From positions 310,001-374,000 of the forward strand of contig JACKEV010000006.1 in assembly GCA_020632795.1 (NCBI GenBank): DNA of 64,000 bases. The letters run 5' to 3'. Shown in pieces: positions 1-9,677 of the stretch (its first letter is position 1; the number at the start of each line of letters is the position of its first letter). The stretch comes from Alphaproteobacteria bacterium. GTDB lineage: Bacteria; Myxococcota_A; UBA796; CAJQPC01. Below the pieces are notes generated by a model, which saw nothing but the letters and a program-made list of their open reading frames with translations, ran no database searches and had not been told where the DNA came from. A program made the position numbers and the translations under genes.

Positions 1-1
1 T

Positions 2-1378
2 GACCACATCGCCTCCCTCGAGCGCATCGAGCTGTTTGAGAGCCTCCCTCGTCCGGCGCTGAGCCGGATCGGCGCCCAGATGAAGCTGCGGCAGTATCAC
101 CGCGGAGAGGTGATCGTCTGGCAAGGCAAGCCCAGCGAGAGCTTCTTTGTGCTGCGGGAGGGGATCGCGGCCGTCGAGCGCAGCCTCCCCGGCCAGATGC
201 GCCCGAAGACCGTCGCCTACATCATGCCGGGGAGCACGTTCGGCGAGGTGGGCATCCTGGAGAACCAGCCGCGCTCGGCCAGCATCGTCGCCCTGACCGA
301 CCTGGAGGTGCTCGTGCTGCGCCGGGAGGCCTTCCTGGCGATCCTGGGGGAGCATGCGACGGTGGCCATCGCGCTGGCGCGGGGCCTGGGGCGCGCGCTG
401 GTCGAGGCGACCCGTCGACAACTCGACCCCACGCGCAGGATCCGGGTGATCCTGGTGGTGAGCGCCACCGGCCACAGCGGAAAGACCCTCATCGGGCATG
501 CGATGGCCACCGTGCTGGCACGTCAGACCTCCCGTCCGACGGTGCACACCGAGTACCCGGTGGCCCAGGGCCTGCAGCACGACCTGGGGCTCGCGCCGGA
601 CGTGCGCACCCATTCGCACCCCGCCGGCTACGAGGTGTTCCTCCCACCCCCCGGGCCGGCGGAGGACGGCCCCGGCCGGGCCCGGCTCCTGCTCGACCGG
701 ATGCTGGGTGGCCATGACAACATCGTCATCGGCCTGACCGAGGAGGGGTGGGACAGCGCCATGCCGCTCTGGGAGCACGCCAACCAGGTGCTCGTCGTCA
801 CCGCGCCCTCTTCCGACGCCCCGGCGGCAGTGGATCGGCTGTATGAGCGCATCCGCCGCCATGTCAGCCCCGATCGCGCGGGCGTCTTCGTCGTGGTCAA
901 CCGGCCGCGCCCGAGCACCGCAGAGGCCGGATTCTCCTACGACTTCATGGTGCCCTACCTGGACGCGTTGCCGCCCCTGACCCGCTCAGGCGTCGAGGGC
1001 GTGCCTCTGGCGGAGCCGCTCAAGGAGCTGGCCCAGCAGCTCTTCGATCGCCTGGATCGTACCCACCAGGTGAGCGTGTACATCCCGACGACGCTGCAGA
1101 CCGACCAACCCGCCGACACCTCCGCGTATGTGCAGCGGACCCTGGACTTCCTCGGCCAGCGCTTTGGCGGCGCCACCAGCATGTCCGCTCGCGGCGTGTG
1201 GCGGAGTCACCAGGTGGGGCTGGTGCGGGAGGACGTCTACGTCGTCCGGACCTATGCCACCCAGGCCGACATGAACGAGCACCTCGACCAGGTCGTGGAG
1301 TACACCCGGACCCTCAAGGCCGAGCTCGGCCAGGAGGCGATGGCGCTGGAGGTCGACCGCAAGCTCGTGCTGATCTGA
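2..1378 (+). CDS. Cyclic nucleotide-binding domain fused to a P-loop domain (5' end outside window)
   Basis: The frame is open from base 2 and the residues before the first ATG (base 80) already read as the start of a cNMP-binding fold (LERIELFESLPRPALSRIGA), so the true start lies upstream of the window. About 458 residues are visible. The first ~120 form the cNMP barrel (GEVIVWQGKPSESFFVL, then GSTFGEVGILENQPRSA, the phosphate-binding-cassette region). After it comes a Rossmann-like segment with a Walker-A-like GHSGKT, as in MinD/dethiobiotin-synthetase-type P-loop proteins, and a C-terminal region I do not recognise. cNMP domains followed by such a segment occur in NTE/patatin phospholipases, but no GxSxG patatin motif is visible. 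A cytoplasmic, nucleotide-controlled ATPase or switch is inferred. Convergent with the next gene. Confidence 0.75.
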   Translation, partial: DHIASLERIELFESLPRPALSRIGAQMKLRQYHRGEVIVWQGKPSESFFVLREGIAAVERSLPGQMRPKTVAYIMPGSTFGEVGILENQPRSASIVALTDLEVLVLRREAFLAILGEHATVAIALARGLGRALVEATRRQLDPTRRIRVILVVSATGHSGKTLIGHAMATVLARQTSRPTVHTEYPVAQGLQHDLGLAPDVRTHSHPAGYEVFLPPPGPAEDGPGRARLLLDRMLGGHDNIVIGLTEEGWDSAMPLWEHANQVLVVTAPSSDAPAAVDRLYERIRRHVSPDRAGVFVVVNRPRPSTAEAGFSYDFMVPYLDALPPLTRSGVEGVPLAEPLKELAQQLFDRLDRTHQVSVYIPTTLQTDQPADTSAYVQRTLDFLGQRFGGATSMSARGVWRSHQVGLVREDVYVVRTYATQADMNEHLDQVVEYTRTLKAELGQEAMALEVDRKLVLI

Positions 1379-1404
1379 GCCAGCCCGGACCGGGACGACG
1401 GCGC

Positions 1405-1845
1405 TCAGGGAGCTGGCAGGACCAGGGCGCGCAGGGTCGGGTCCTCGCTGCGGGCCAGCCGGCGCTCCAGGATGGGGGCGTGGGGGCCCGCGAGGGCGGC
1501 GCGGGCCAACGGCAGGGCCACCTCCGGCGGGAGGCGCTCCAGCTCGCCGAACACGAGCCGGGCCAGGCCGGCGCGCTCGGGGTCGACGACCCACCGCTCC
1601 GCCACGGGGCGGGTCTCCTCGGGGTAGAGCTGGAGCAGGCACTGCGCCGCGGTCATCGGCGCCCAGGGGGGCTGGCTGACGTGGTCCACCACCCAGCCCA
1701 GGTCCTCGACGGGGGAGGGGGAGAGCGCCGCGATGTCCTGGCAGGCCGGCGCCTCGTAGGCGCTCAGCGCCCGGACCATCGGCGCGGGCGCCTCGGCCAG
1801 CGCGAGCGGCACGAACAGCAGAGAGGCCGACAGGATCGGGATCAT
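1405..1845 (-). CDS. Small secreted protein of unknown function
   Basis: 146 residues starting at ATG 1845, 11 bases after the stop of the metalloprotease lipoprotein on the same strand, so the two are probably co-transcribed. The N-terminus (MIPILSASLLFVPLALAEAP) is a signal peptide with a plausible cleavage after the ALA/AEA region. The mature part has two cysteines (in APACQDI and AAQCLLQL) and alanine/leucine-rich helices towards the end, a little like HEAT-type helices. No family is recognised. A partner or substrate of the protease is possible from the arrangement only. The same frame stays open far upstream, but that part lies inside the protease gene and has non-protein-like composition, so I start at 1845. 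Confidence 0.65.
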   Translation of the reverse strand: MIPILSASLLFVPLALAEAPAPMVRALSAYEAPACQDIAALSPSPVEDLGWVVDHVSQPPWAPMTAAQCLLQLYPEETRPVAERWVVDPERAGLARLVFGELERLPPEVALPLARAALAGPHAPILERRLARSEDPTLRALVLPAP

Positions 1846-1856
1846 GGACGCGGACC

Positions 1857-2987
1857 TCACAACAGCCCCGTGTAGTTCAGCAGCACCGTCTGCTGGCCGG
1901 ACGACAGCTCGTCCTGGGCGTCGCAGTCGGTGTAGGGGTAGGGGCACATCACGTAGGGGAACATCAGGTTTCCGCCGAGCTGGGCCTCGCACAGCCCCGT
2001 GGTGGTGCAGCGGGGCGTGTCGCTGACCGCGTCGTAGCGGTCCCACCCGACCTCGACGGGGTGGGTCAGGCCGGCGAAGTGCCCCAGCTCGTGGGCCAGG
2101 GTGTTGCCGTACTGGCCGATGTCGTCCTCGGAGAAGCGGCCGTCGGGGCCGGCGATGCGCGGCCAGGAGATCAGGACGGCCGAGCGCCGCGCGGCGGTCA
2201 GCGGGCCGGGGATGCTGGAGGCGGAGCCCAGCACCGAGTAGGGGGTGCCCTCCTGGGTCTCGCCGATGATGACGGTGACGTCCCAGTCCTCGCCCATCGC
2301 GCTGACCTGGGCCAGGGCGTCGCCGGGCTCCAGGGCGTTGGGGAGGTCCGGGTCGACGTCGCTCTCCGCGTAGCGCACCTCCAGGGAGAGCCCCCAGGCC
2401 GACCAGATGTCCGCCCAGACCTGCACCGCGGCCTCGGTGGCCTCGACCACCTCGGCCTCGTCGGAGACCCCCGCCGCGTAGACCACCAGGGCGCGCAGCG
2501 TGTTCTCGGTCTGCGGCAGGCGCGTCTGCACCGTGCCCTCGAAGGTGACGTCGGCGGCGCCGCCGCTCCAGTCCCGCAGGTGCAGCACCCAGGTGCCCGG
2601 CGACAGCGCGCCATGCTCGTCCAGGATGGGCCAGTTCAGGGTGGTGGTGTCGTCGATCGGGAGCACCCCCATCGAGAGGGTCTCGTCGCTGTGGTCGAAG
2701 TACCAGTCCTCCAGCCGATAGACGAGCGCGCCGCTGGGGTCGTAGACCCGATCGACGTAGGCGAGCGTGCCCTCCGGGCCCTGCGCGGCCATCAGGAAGG
2801 AGAGGGTCCCGGCGGGGACGTCCACGGCCAGCTCGGCGGTGCCGGTGAAGTCGGTGGTCGCTGAGAACGTCGTGGAGGGCAGCCGGGGCCCCAGAGGGGC
2901 GGTGTCCAGCGTGTCGTCCTTGACGTCCGCGCTGCCGTCGCACGCCACGGCGAGCGCGGCGATCCAGATGCCGGTCCGGACCCTCAT
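1857..2987 (-). CDS. Metzincin-type zinc metalloprotease lipoprotein (M43/pappalysin-like)
   Basis: 376 residues. The N-terminus is a lipoprotein signal with lipobox LAVAC (Cys about residue 15), followed by an acidic linker (DVKDDTLDTA). The middle resembles a beta-sandwich pre-protease domain (YRLEDWYFD...HLRDWSGGAADV). Near the C-terminus is HELGHFAGLTH, the full HExxHxxGxxH zinc motif of metzincins, followed by NLMFPYVMCPYPYTDC, which contains a Met-turn-like NLM and several cysteines. This pattern fits the M43B pappalysin/cytophagalysin group. It should be anchored to a membrane and act on extracytoplasmic proteins. The start ATG has a GAGGGG Shine-Dalgarno about 7 bases upstream. Typical of predatory or scavenging Myxococcota, though the substrate is unknown. 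Confidence 0.85.
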   Translation of the reverse strand: MRVRTGIWIAALAVACDGSADVKDDTLDTAPLGPRLPSTTFSATTDFTGTAELAVDVPAGTLSFLMAAQGPEGTLAYVDRVYDPSGALVYRLEDWYFDHSDETLSMGVLPIDDTTTLNWPILDEHGALSPGTWVLHLRDWSGGAADVTFEGTVQTRLPQTENTLRALVVYAAGVSDEAEVVEATEAAVQVWADIWSAWGLSLEVRYAESDVDPDLPNALEPGDALAQVSAMGEDWDVTVIIGETQEGTPYSVLGSASSIPGPLTAARRSAVLISWPRIAGPDGRFSEDDIGQYGNTLAHELGHFAGLTHPVEVGWDRYDAVSDTPRCTTTGLCEAQLGGNLMFPYVMCPYPYTDCDAQDELSSGQQTVLLNYTGLL

Positions 2988-3038
2988 GGACTACCCCTCA
3001 AGCAACAGGGTTCATCTTGGCCCGAGGACGCGGCGACT

Positions 3039-3944
3039 TCAATGCAAACCCGCAGCGGGCTGCTCGGGATCAAGCTCCCGCTCCAGGAGGAGCCGCGTCT
3101 CCTCGAGCTGGGCGCGGGCGTCCTCGGCGAGCTGGGGGTAGTGCAGGTTCAGGCGTTCGACGGTGCGGACCACGATGTCGGCGACCGCCATGCGCATGTA
3201 CGGCTTGTCGTCGGCCGGGATGGCGTACCAGGGCGCCCAGGGCCGGGAGGTGGCGTTGAGCAGCTCCTCGTAGGCCAGCATGTACTCGCCCCAGTGCTCC
3301 CGGCAGAAGAGATCCTGGGGGGAGAACTTCCAGTTTCGGGAGGGATCCTGGAGGCGCCGCAGGATGCGGCGGCCCTGCTCCTCCCGGCTGACGTTGAGCC
3401 AGAACTTCAGCAGGATGACGCCGTTGCGGGTCAGGTGGCGCTCGTGATCCCGGATCGACTCGAAGCGGTGCTCCCAGATGCGCTCCGGGTCCACCACAGG
3501 GGGCAGGCGCTGGCTGGCGAGGCGCTCGGGGTGGACGCGCACCGCGAGCACCTCCTCGTAGTAGCTGCGGTTGAACACCCCGATGCGGCCCCGCTCCGGC
3601 AGGCGGCTGCTGGTGCGCCAGAGGTAGTCGTGCCGCAGCGCCTCGGAGGAGGGCATCCCGAAGGAGAACACCTGGCAGCCGGCCGGGTTCACCCCGGAGA
3701 GCACCTTGCGGATGGTGCTGTCCTTGCCCGCGGCGTCGAGGGCCTGGAAGATGAGGAGCACGGCGTAGCGCCCGTCGGCGTGCAGGCGGCGCTGGAGGTC
3801 GCTCAGGGTGTTGACGCGGGCCTTCAGCGCGCGGCGGCAGGTCTTGCGACCCGGCGCGTCGGGCGGGGGCAGGGTGGCGGCCTCGGCCACCCTGAAGAAG
3901 CCGTCAGAGGGCACGAGGTAGGGGCTGTCGACGGGGCGGCGCAT
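3039..3944 (-). CDS. ppk2: PPK2-family polyphosphate:nucleotide phosphotransferase
   Basis: 301 residues, the usual size of one-domain PPK2 enzymes, which move phosphate between polyphosphate and (d)NDP or NMP. The family Walker A is clear (FQALDAAGKDSTIRKVL, about residues 67-83), followed by the GVNPAGCQVFSFGMPS segment, then the lid/Walker-B region (GRIGVFNRSYYEEVLAVRVHP) and the conserved KFWLNVSREEQGRR and WKFSPQDL stretches. No transmembrane segment, so cytoplasmic. It stands alone on its strand: 51 bases separate its stop from the start of the protease gene, and the small lipoprotein gene diverges from it. Sequence alone does not tell AMP- from ADP-specific (class I/II/III). Confidence 0.92.
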   Translation of the reverse strand: MRRPVDSPYLVPSDGFFRVAEAATLPPPDAPGRKTCRRALKARVNTLSDLQRRLHADGRYAVLLIFQALDAAGKDSTIRKVLSGVNPAGCQVFSFGMPSSEALRHDYLWRTSSRLPERGRIGVFNRSYYEEVLAVRVHPERLASQRLPPVVDPERIWEHRFESIRDHERHLTRNGVILLKFWLNVSREEQGRRILRRLQDPSRNWKFSPQDLFCREHWGEYMLAYEELLNATSRPWAPWYAIPADDKPYMRMAVADIVVRTVERLNLHYPQLAEDARAQLEETRLLLERELDPEQPAAGLH

Positions 3945-3988
3945 GGGGGCTCCAGCAGATGCGTGGCCGAACAGATGCAGAGACCTCG

Positions 3989-3994
3989 TATAAT
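3989..3994 (+). promoter_or_regulatory. Consensus -10 box (TATAAT) for the small lipoprotein gene
   Basis: A perfect TATAAT, conspicuous in this GC-rich sequence, sits 34 bases before the ATG at 4028. No good -35 hexamer is visible 16-18 bases upstream. A housekeeping-sigma start near base 4001 would leave a short leader containing a TTGGAG ribosome site. Confidence 0.5.
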
Positions 3995-4027
3995 AGCGTC
4001 GAAGTCCCTCTCCTCCTTGGAGTCGCC

Positions 4028-4333
4028 ATGACCCGGACGCTAACCGCCACCTGCGGCCTCGCCGTGCTCGTGGGCTGTCAGATGGCCGCCGACCCCACCA
4101 TCGGCACCATCAACGTCAAGAACGCCGACGCCACGAAGTGGTCCCTGCTGATCACCAACGACGAGGCCTGCACCATCGGGCTGCGCACCTCGATCAACCA
4201 GAACACGCAGACCACCTTCGACGTCGACAAGACCCTGGACAGCTTCGTCTGCGTCGACGAGAAGAAGCCGGCGATCAAGGTCAACGCCGGGGAGAGCTAC
4301 GAGATCCGCGGCGGGCGCATCGCCCGGCAGTAG
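4028..4333 (+). CDS. Small lipoprotein, unknown function
   Basis: 101 residues from ATG 4028, preceded by TTGGAG at a 6-base spacing. The frame is open further upstream to 3959, but that part would overlap the TATAAT promoter and does not look like a signal peptide. The N-terminus (MTRTLTATCGLAVLVGCQ) is a lipoprotein signal with lipobox LVGC. The mature domain is short, with two cysteines (in EACTIGL and FVCVDEK), and looks like a small beta-sandwich (NVKNADATKWSLLITNDE). No family recognised. Its stop is 3 bases from the stop of the convergent kinase gene. Confidence 0.7.
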   Translation: MTRTLTATCGLAVLVGCQMAADPTIGTINVKNADATKWSLLITNDEACTIGLRTSINQNTQTTFDVDKTLDSFVCVDEKKPAIKVNAGESYEIRGGRIARQ

Positions 4334-4336
4334 CCC

Positions 4337-5521
4337 CTACTGCTGAGCCAGCATCACCAGGCTGATGCCGAGGGCGATCAGCAGCAGCACGATGATGCCG
4401 ACCAGCGTCCGCGAGGTCGGGTCGGGCGCGACGATGTTGGTGATGCGCGAGGCGGGCTCTGGCGCGGCGGTCGGCTCGGCGGTCGGGGCGGCGGGCTTCT
4501 GGGGCGGCGTCCCGTCCTCGGGCGGGGGCTGGCTGTCCTCCTCCGGCGGCTCGCTGTCGTCCAACGGCGGCATCGTGGGCGCGGCGTAGCTGTGGAGGGG
4601 CTTGGCCTCGTCGCCGGGGTGCCAGGTCTCGGAGGCCCGTCCGGTGAGCTTGTCGCCCTGCTCGTCCGGGTCCCAGGTGGAGATGGAGTTGTCGAAGCGG
4701 AAGCCGGGATCGGTGGTGTCGAGGTCCAGCTCACCCAGGCGCTCCCGGAGCTGCTCGACGGTCTGGATCCGCTTGCGCGGGATGGGGTGGGTCAGCTGGC
4801 GGACCAGGGCGCGCAGCTCCAGAGGCAGGTCGTCCCCCGGGTCGAGGGGCCCCAGGGCGCGCTTGAGGCGGGCGACCTCGGCGGCGCCCTGCTGGGCGGC
4901 GTCCTTGAAGGCGCGGCTGCCCCGCAGCAGCTCCCAGCAGGTGATGCCCAGGGCGTAGATGTCCCAGGAGATGGGGTCCGGGCCGCCGGGGGTGTCGGCC
5001 TCGGGGGGGAGGTAGGCGAGGTCCTGCGGCGCGACCACCGGCTCGCTGGTGGGCAGGCCGATGTCGACCAGGCAGAGGCCCCGCCCGTCGGCCCGCAGCA
5101 GCAGGTTCGCGGGCTTGATGTCCCGGTGCCGCAGGCCGTTGGCGTGCATCATGGAGAGCGCGTCTGCGGTGGAGGCGATCCAGTCGACCACCCGGCCCGA
5201 GGTGACGCTGGGGTCCCCGATCAGCGAGGACAGGGGGCGCCCCTCGATGTACTCCATCTCGATGAAGTGCAGCGGCCCCTTGAGGGAGAGGTTCGTGATG
5301 CGCGCGAGGTTGGGGTGGTCGAGGGCGAGCATGGACTCGGCCTCGAGCAGCAGGCGGTTGCGGAGCACCGCCCAACTCCCCCGCGTGGGATCGATGAGCT
5401 TGATCGCGGCGCGGATGTCCGGCGCCTCGCGGTTGTGGCAGAGGAACACGCTGGAGCGCGAATGCCCGAGCCGCTCGTCTACGACCCAGCAGACTCCGAT
5501 CTGCTCACCAGGTTGCAGCAA
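4337..5521 (-). CDS. Membrane-anchored Ser/Thr protein kinase (PknB-like)
   Basis: 394 residues from a TTG at 5521, chosen because a strong GGAGG lies 5 bases upstream and the protein starts at the glycine-rich loop region. Eukaryote-type kinase domain: the ATP-site lysine in AAIKLIDP, catalytic loop HRDIKPANLLL, then VDIGLPT in place of the usual DFG (the metal-binding Asp is kept, Phe is Ile), and DIYALGITCWELLRG (helix F). A Pro/Glu-rich linker follows, and a single C-terminal transmembrane helix (TLVGIIVLLLIALGISLVML) leaves only two residues outside, so there is no extracytoplasmic sensor domain. Tail-anchored topology with the kinase in the cytoplasm is inferred. It diverges from the globin-coupled histidine kinase gene, with only 47 bases between the starts. 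Confidence 0.88.
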   Translation of the reverse strand: MLQPGEQIGVCWVVDERLGHSRSSVFLCHNREAPDIRAAIKLIDPTRGSWAVLRNRLLLEAESMLALDHPNLARITNLSLKGPLHFIEMEYIEGRPLSSLIGDPSVTSGRVVDWIASTADALSMMHANGLRHRDIKPANLLLRADGRGLCLVDIGLPTSEPVVAPQDLAYLPPEADTPGGPDPISWDIYALGITCWELLRGSRAFKDAAQQGAAEVARLKRALGPLDPGDDLPLELRALVRQLTHPIPRKRIQTVEQLRERLGELDLDTTDPGFRFDNSISTWDPDEQGDKLTGRASETWHPGDEAKPLHSYAAPTMPPLDDSEPPEEDSQPPPEDGTPPQKPAAPTAEPTAAPEPASRITNIVAPDPTSRTLVGIIVLLLIALGISLVMLAQQ

Positions 5522-7024
5522 TCCTGCCTCCGCAGGCTAAATCTAACAGCCTCAGGCCTGGAGGCAGAGTGCACGCCTGGAACGAGATCCTGGACACCGT
5601 CCGGTTTGGCCCCTCGGACGCCGAGCGGTTGGCGGCTCTGCTGCCTTACGCTGAGCCTGATTTCCCCCGGATCGCTGAGCGATTCTATGCCGGGATCCTG
5701 TCCGCGCCCGGGGCGCGGGTGGTGCTTCAGGACGACGCGCAGGTCGAGCGGCTCAAGCTCAGCCTCGTCCGCTGGCTGCGCGAGCTGCTCTCCGGCCCCC
5801 ACGATCAGGCGTACTGGGCGCGCCGCTCCCGCATCGGGGCCACCCACGTCCGGGTGGGGCTGCCGGCCGAGTACGTCTTCTCAGCGATGAACCTGCTGCG
5901 CATCGATCTGGTGGACATCGCGCGGCGGACGCTGAGCGACGAGGCCGCCTGGGAGACCTGCCACGCCATCGGGCGCATCACCGACCTGGAGCTGGCGGTG
6001 ATGAACGACGCCTACATGGGCGCCCACGAGAACATGGAGCTGCGCTCGCTCCAGGACATCATCATCCGCAGCCTGCCGGTCACCGTGCTGTGCATGGACC
6101 CGAGCGGCGCGGTGACCGCCGCGACCCGCCCCAGCGCGCGCCTGTTCGACCTCGGCGCGAAGCTGGGGCGCGCCTACACCGACTTCCTGCCGGAGGCGCT
6201 GCTCGTCGCGGGGCGCATCCCCATGCTGGTCGAGCGGGCGCGGGCCTCGGGGCATGAGGTCAACGTGCCCCGGGTCGTGGTGGGGGAGGGGACCCACGCC
6301 CGCACCTTCAGGGTGAACATCGTGCCCCTGCGCCACGAGCTGGCCGACGTCCTGCTCCACGTCGAGGAGCTGACCGACGCGGTGCAGGCCGAGGCGCGGG
6401 CCCGCCAGGCCGAGGCCCTCGCGCGCATCGGCGCGCTGGCCGCCAACGTGGCCCACGAGATCCGCAACCCCCTGACGGCCATCTCCGCGGCGCTCCAGGT
6501 CATCACCGGGACCATGGACGAGGACGATCGGCGGCGCAGCGTGCTGGGCAAGGTGCGGGAGCAGGTCCTGCGCATGGACCGGCTGGTCGAGGATCTGCTG
6601 GGCTACGCCCGGCCCGGTGAGGCGCGCCTGTCCGACGCCGATCTGCGGCCGTTGGTCCAGGAGGCCGTCGATCAGGCCGGCGTGGACGCGACCATCGTGG
6701 GGCTCCCGGACGCGGCCGTGCGCTGCGATCCGGAGTTCGTCCGCCGCGTCCTGGTGAACCTGCTGCAGAACGCCCGGGACGCCTCGGGCCCCGGCGGGCG
6801 GGTGGAGGTGGAGATCACCGACGACCCGGGCTTCGTGGTGTCCGACTCGGGGCCGGGGGTGGACCCTGAGGTCGCCGACACCCTGTTCGAGCCCTTCGTC
6901 ACCACCAAGGCGCGGGGCACGGGCCTGGGGCTGGCGATCTGCCTCAAGCTGGTGACCGCGATGGGCGGCGCGCTCTCCCTGGAGCCGCCCGCCGCAGGGG
7001 ACCTCGGGGGTGCGCGCTTCCGGG

Positions 7025-8410
<1,386 letters not shown>

Positions 8411-8480
8411 GTGTTGTTTGCCCCATGATGTGGGTGATCTAACACACCTTCACCGGATCTGTCGTGGATACCGGGCATCT

Positions 8481-8496
8481 CACAGGGCACCCTGTG
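8481..8496. promoter_or_regulatory. Palindrome, candidate activator site upstream of crp/fnr
   Basis: CACAGGG-CA-CCCTGTG, perfect 7-base arms with a 2-base centre. Its centre is about 68 bases upstream of the start predicted from the sigma-54 element at 8531-8546, a place suited to an NtrC-type enhancer. It lies in the divergent region between the regulator gene and crp/fnr and could also serve autoregulation. Confidence 0.5.
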
Positions 8497-8530
8497 GCCC
8501 TTTCCGGAAAAACGCTGACCCGAGTCAGGC

Positions 8531-8546
8531 TGGCATGGGCCTTGCT
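8531..8546 (+). promoter_or_regulatory. Sigma-54 (-24/-12) promoter of crp/fnr gene
   Basis: TGGCATGGGCCTTGCT matches the consensus TGGCACG-N4-TTGCW at every fixed position but one (T for C). The invariant GG (8532-8533) and GC (8544-8545) are exactly 10 bases apart. The predicted start is near 8557, 44 bases before the ATG at 8601. An NtrC-type activator gene is encoded right next to it. Confidence 0.75.
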
Positions 8547-8555
8547 GTTGAAGGG

Positions 8556-8573
8556 AATGCCGATCCCGGCATT
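8556..8573. promoter_or_regulatory. Inverted repeat over predicted crp/fnr transcription start
   Basis: AATGCCG-ATCC-CGGCATT, perfect 7-base arms around a 4-base centre, beginning at the predicted +1. It could be an operator for feedback repression or a 5' hairpin of the messenger. No similar sequence is seen at the cbb3 promoters. Confidence 0.4.
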
Positions 8574-8600
8574 TCCGAACGTCCTGGAGAGGAGGACACC

Positions 8601-9278
8601 ATGACCCGCTCTGCCGCTGGCTGCCCGTGCGCGTTCCCATGTGAGAACGTCGGCACCAATCAAGCCTTCATGTCTGACGCCGAACCCTTCCGGTTCCGCC
8701 GGGGGGACGTCATCTGGGAGCAGGGTCAGGAGGCCGACTGGGTCGCCGTCATCTGCACCGGGCATGTGAAGCTCACCCGGCGCTGGCCCGGCGACCGGGA
8801 TCCCATCCTCTCGCTGGTCCACCGCGGTCAACTCATCGGCGAGGAGGCCGCGCTCAACGGCATGACCCGCGCCGCCAACTGCATCGCCCTGACCCGAGGC
8901 AAGGGCTTCCGGCTGGCCCAGGACGACCTGCAGGCCCTGCTCAAGCGCCGTCCCGAGCTGAACAGCCACCTGCTGCGCATGGCCTGCGACCGGGTCGAAG
9001 CCTTCAGCCAGCGCATGGAGGAGCTGGCCCAGGGCTCGGTCGAGCACCGGCTGGCCCGCGTGCTGCTGCGCATGGGCCAGGAGGTCGGCCTGCCCGACGC
9101 GCGGGGCACCTTCGTCCCCCTGCGCCTGACCCGCGGCGACCTCGCGGATCTGGTGGGCTGCCGGGTGGAGACCACCATCCGGGTGATGACCCGCTGGCAG
9201 CGCGAGGGCATCGTCGAGACCCAGCGCGAGGGCTTCGTGCTGTGCGACCCGGCGGAGCTGCAGGACGCCGCCGCGTAG
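8601..9278 (+). CDS. Crp/Fnr-family transcription regulator with N-terminal cysteines
   Basis: 225 residues from ATG 8601, which has GGAGAGGAGG just upstream; the frame is open further 5' but that part runs through the sigma-54 promoter. cNMP-type beta barrel about residues 25-140 (FRRGDVIWEQGQEADWVAVICTG), long dimer helix, and a C-terminal winged helix (LTRGDLADLVGCRVETTIRVMTRW) that keeps the E..xxR contacts of the family. The extreme N-terminus has Cys8, Cys10 and Cys14 (GCPCAFPCENVG). FNR carries an N-terminal Cys cluster for its [4Fe-4S], but the spacing here is different, so Fe-S binding is only a possibility. Placed between the globin kinase system and the cbb3 operon, it is likely a second-tier oxygen or redox regulator. 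Confidence 0.88.
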   Translation: MTRSAAGCPCAFPCENVGTNQAFMSDAEPFRFRRGDVIWEQGQEADWVAVICTGHVKLTRRWPGDRDPILSLVHRGQLIGEEAALNGMTRAANCIALTRGKGFRLAQDDLQALLKRRPELNSHLLRMACDRVEAFSQRMEELAQGSVEHRLARVLLRMGQEVGLPDARGTFVPLRLTRGDLADLVGCRVETTIRVMTRWQREGIVETQREGFVLCDPAELQDAAA

Positions 9279-9293
9279 CGGGTCCCGGTGGTC

Positions 9294-9336
9294 GTCGGCC
9301 TTCGAGGGGACGATCTGAGGTCCCCCGGAGGCCGAC
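9294..9336. terminator. Long imperfect hairpin after crp/fnr
   Basis: An 8-base stem (GTCGGCCT with AGGCCGAC), a small internal loop, a further 6-base stem (GGGGAC with GTCCCC) and an 8-base loop. It starts 16 bases after the crp/fnr stop and ends directly at the ATG of the decayed frame at 9337. There is no T-run, so it may end transcription poorly or serve another role; a terminator is the simplest guess. Confidence 0.4.
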
Positions 9337-9537
9337 ATGTCGGGCCTCGCGATCCTGGTCGCGACGTGGGAGCTGGTGGAGGAGAACGGCTGGGCGCCGT
9401 AGCGGCTGGGCGGCGGCTTCGTGGCCCAGCTCACCCCGGACCTCTTCGACTGCGACTTCGGCGACGTCGGCAGCCTCTACGCCTTCAGGCACGGCAACCA
9501 GGGTCTGGTGGAGACCCGGAGCCACCGAGGGGGCGGC
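9337..9537 (+). pseudogene. Remnant of a small gene with an in-frame TAG
   Basis: The frame from ATG 9337 reads 21 codons (MSGLAILVATWELVEENGWA...) to a TAG at 9400-9402, then continues open in the same frame with protein-like sequence (VAQLTPDLFDCDFGDVGSLY). Almost every codon on both sides of the TAG ends in G or C, the codon pattern of the real genes here. After about base 9537 the frame runs into the antisense of ccoS with no stop of its own. I read it as a decayed or truncated gene; family not recognised. It could also be two short real genes, which I think less likely. Confidence 0.4.
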
Positions 9538-9539
9538 GG

Positions 9540-9677
9540 TCAGTCGTCGTGCAGGATGCGCTCGGCGGGGTCGTCCAGGTCGTCGAACTGGCCCTGCCGC
9601 GCCGCCCGCAGGAAGAGGAACAGGAAGGTCCCCCCCAGGCCCAGCGCCACCGGCAGCAGGAAGAGGATGGCGTTCAT
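9540..9677 (-). CDS. ccoS: cbb3 oxidase assembly protein CcoS
   Basis: 45 residues: one N-terminal membrane helix (AILFLLPVALGLGGTFLFLFL) followed by the family's short tail RAARQGQFDDLDDPAERILHDD, with the DDxxxPAxRIL-type signature of CcoS. The start ATG overlaps the ccoI stop by 4 bases (ATGA), showing translational coupling. CcoS is needed for haem and copper cofactor insertion into the oxidase. It is the last gene of the cco operon. Confidence 0.9.
   Translation of the reverse strand: MNAILFLLPVALGLGGTFLFLFLRAARQGQFDDLDDPAERILHDD

Noticed and set aside
9400..9402. TAG in the small frame at 9337 as a recoded sense codon
   Set aside because: No pyrrolysine-type context, no motif at the site and no recognised family; decay is simpler.
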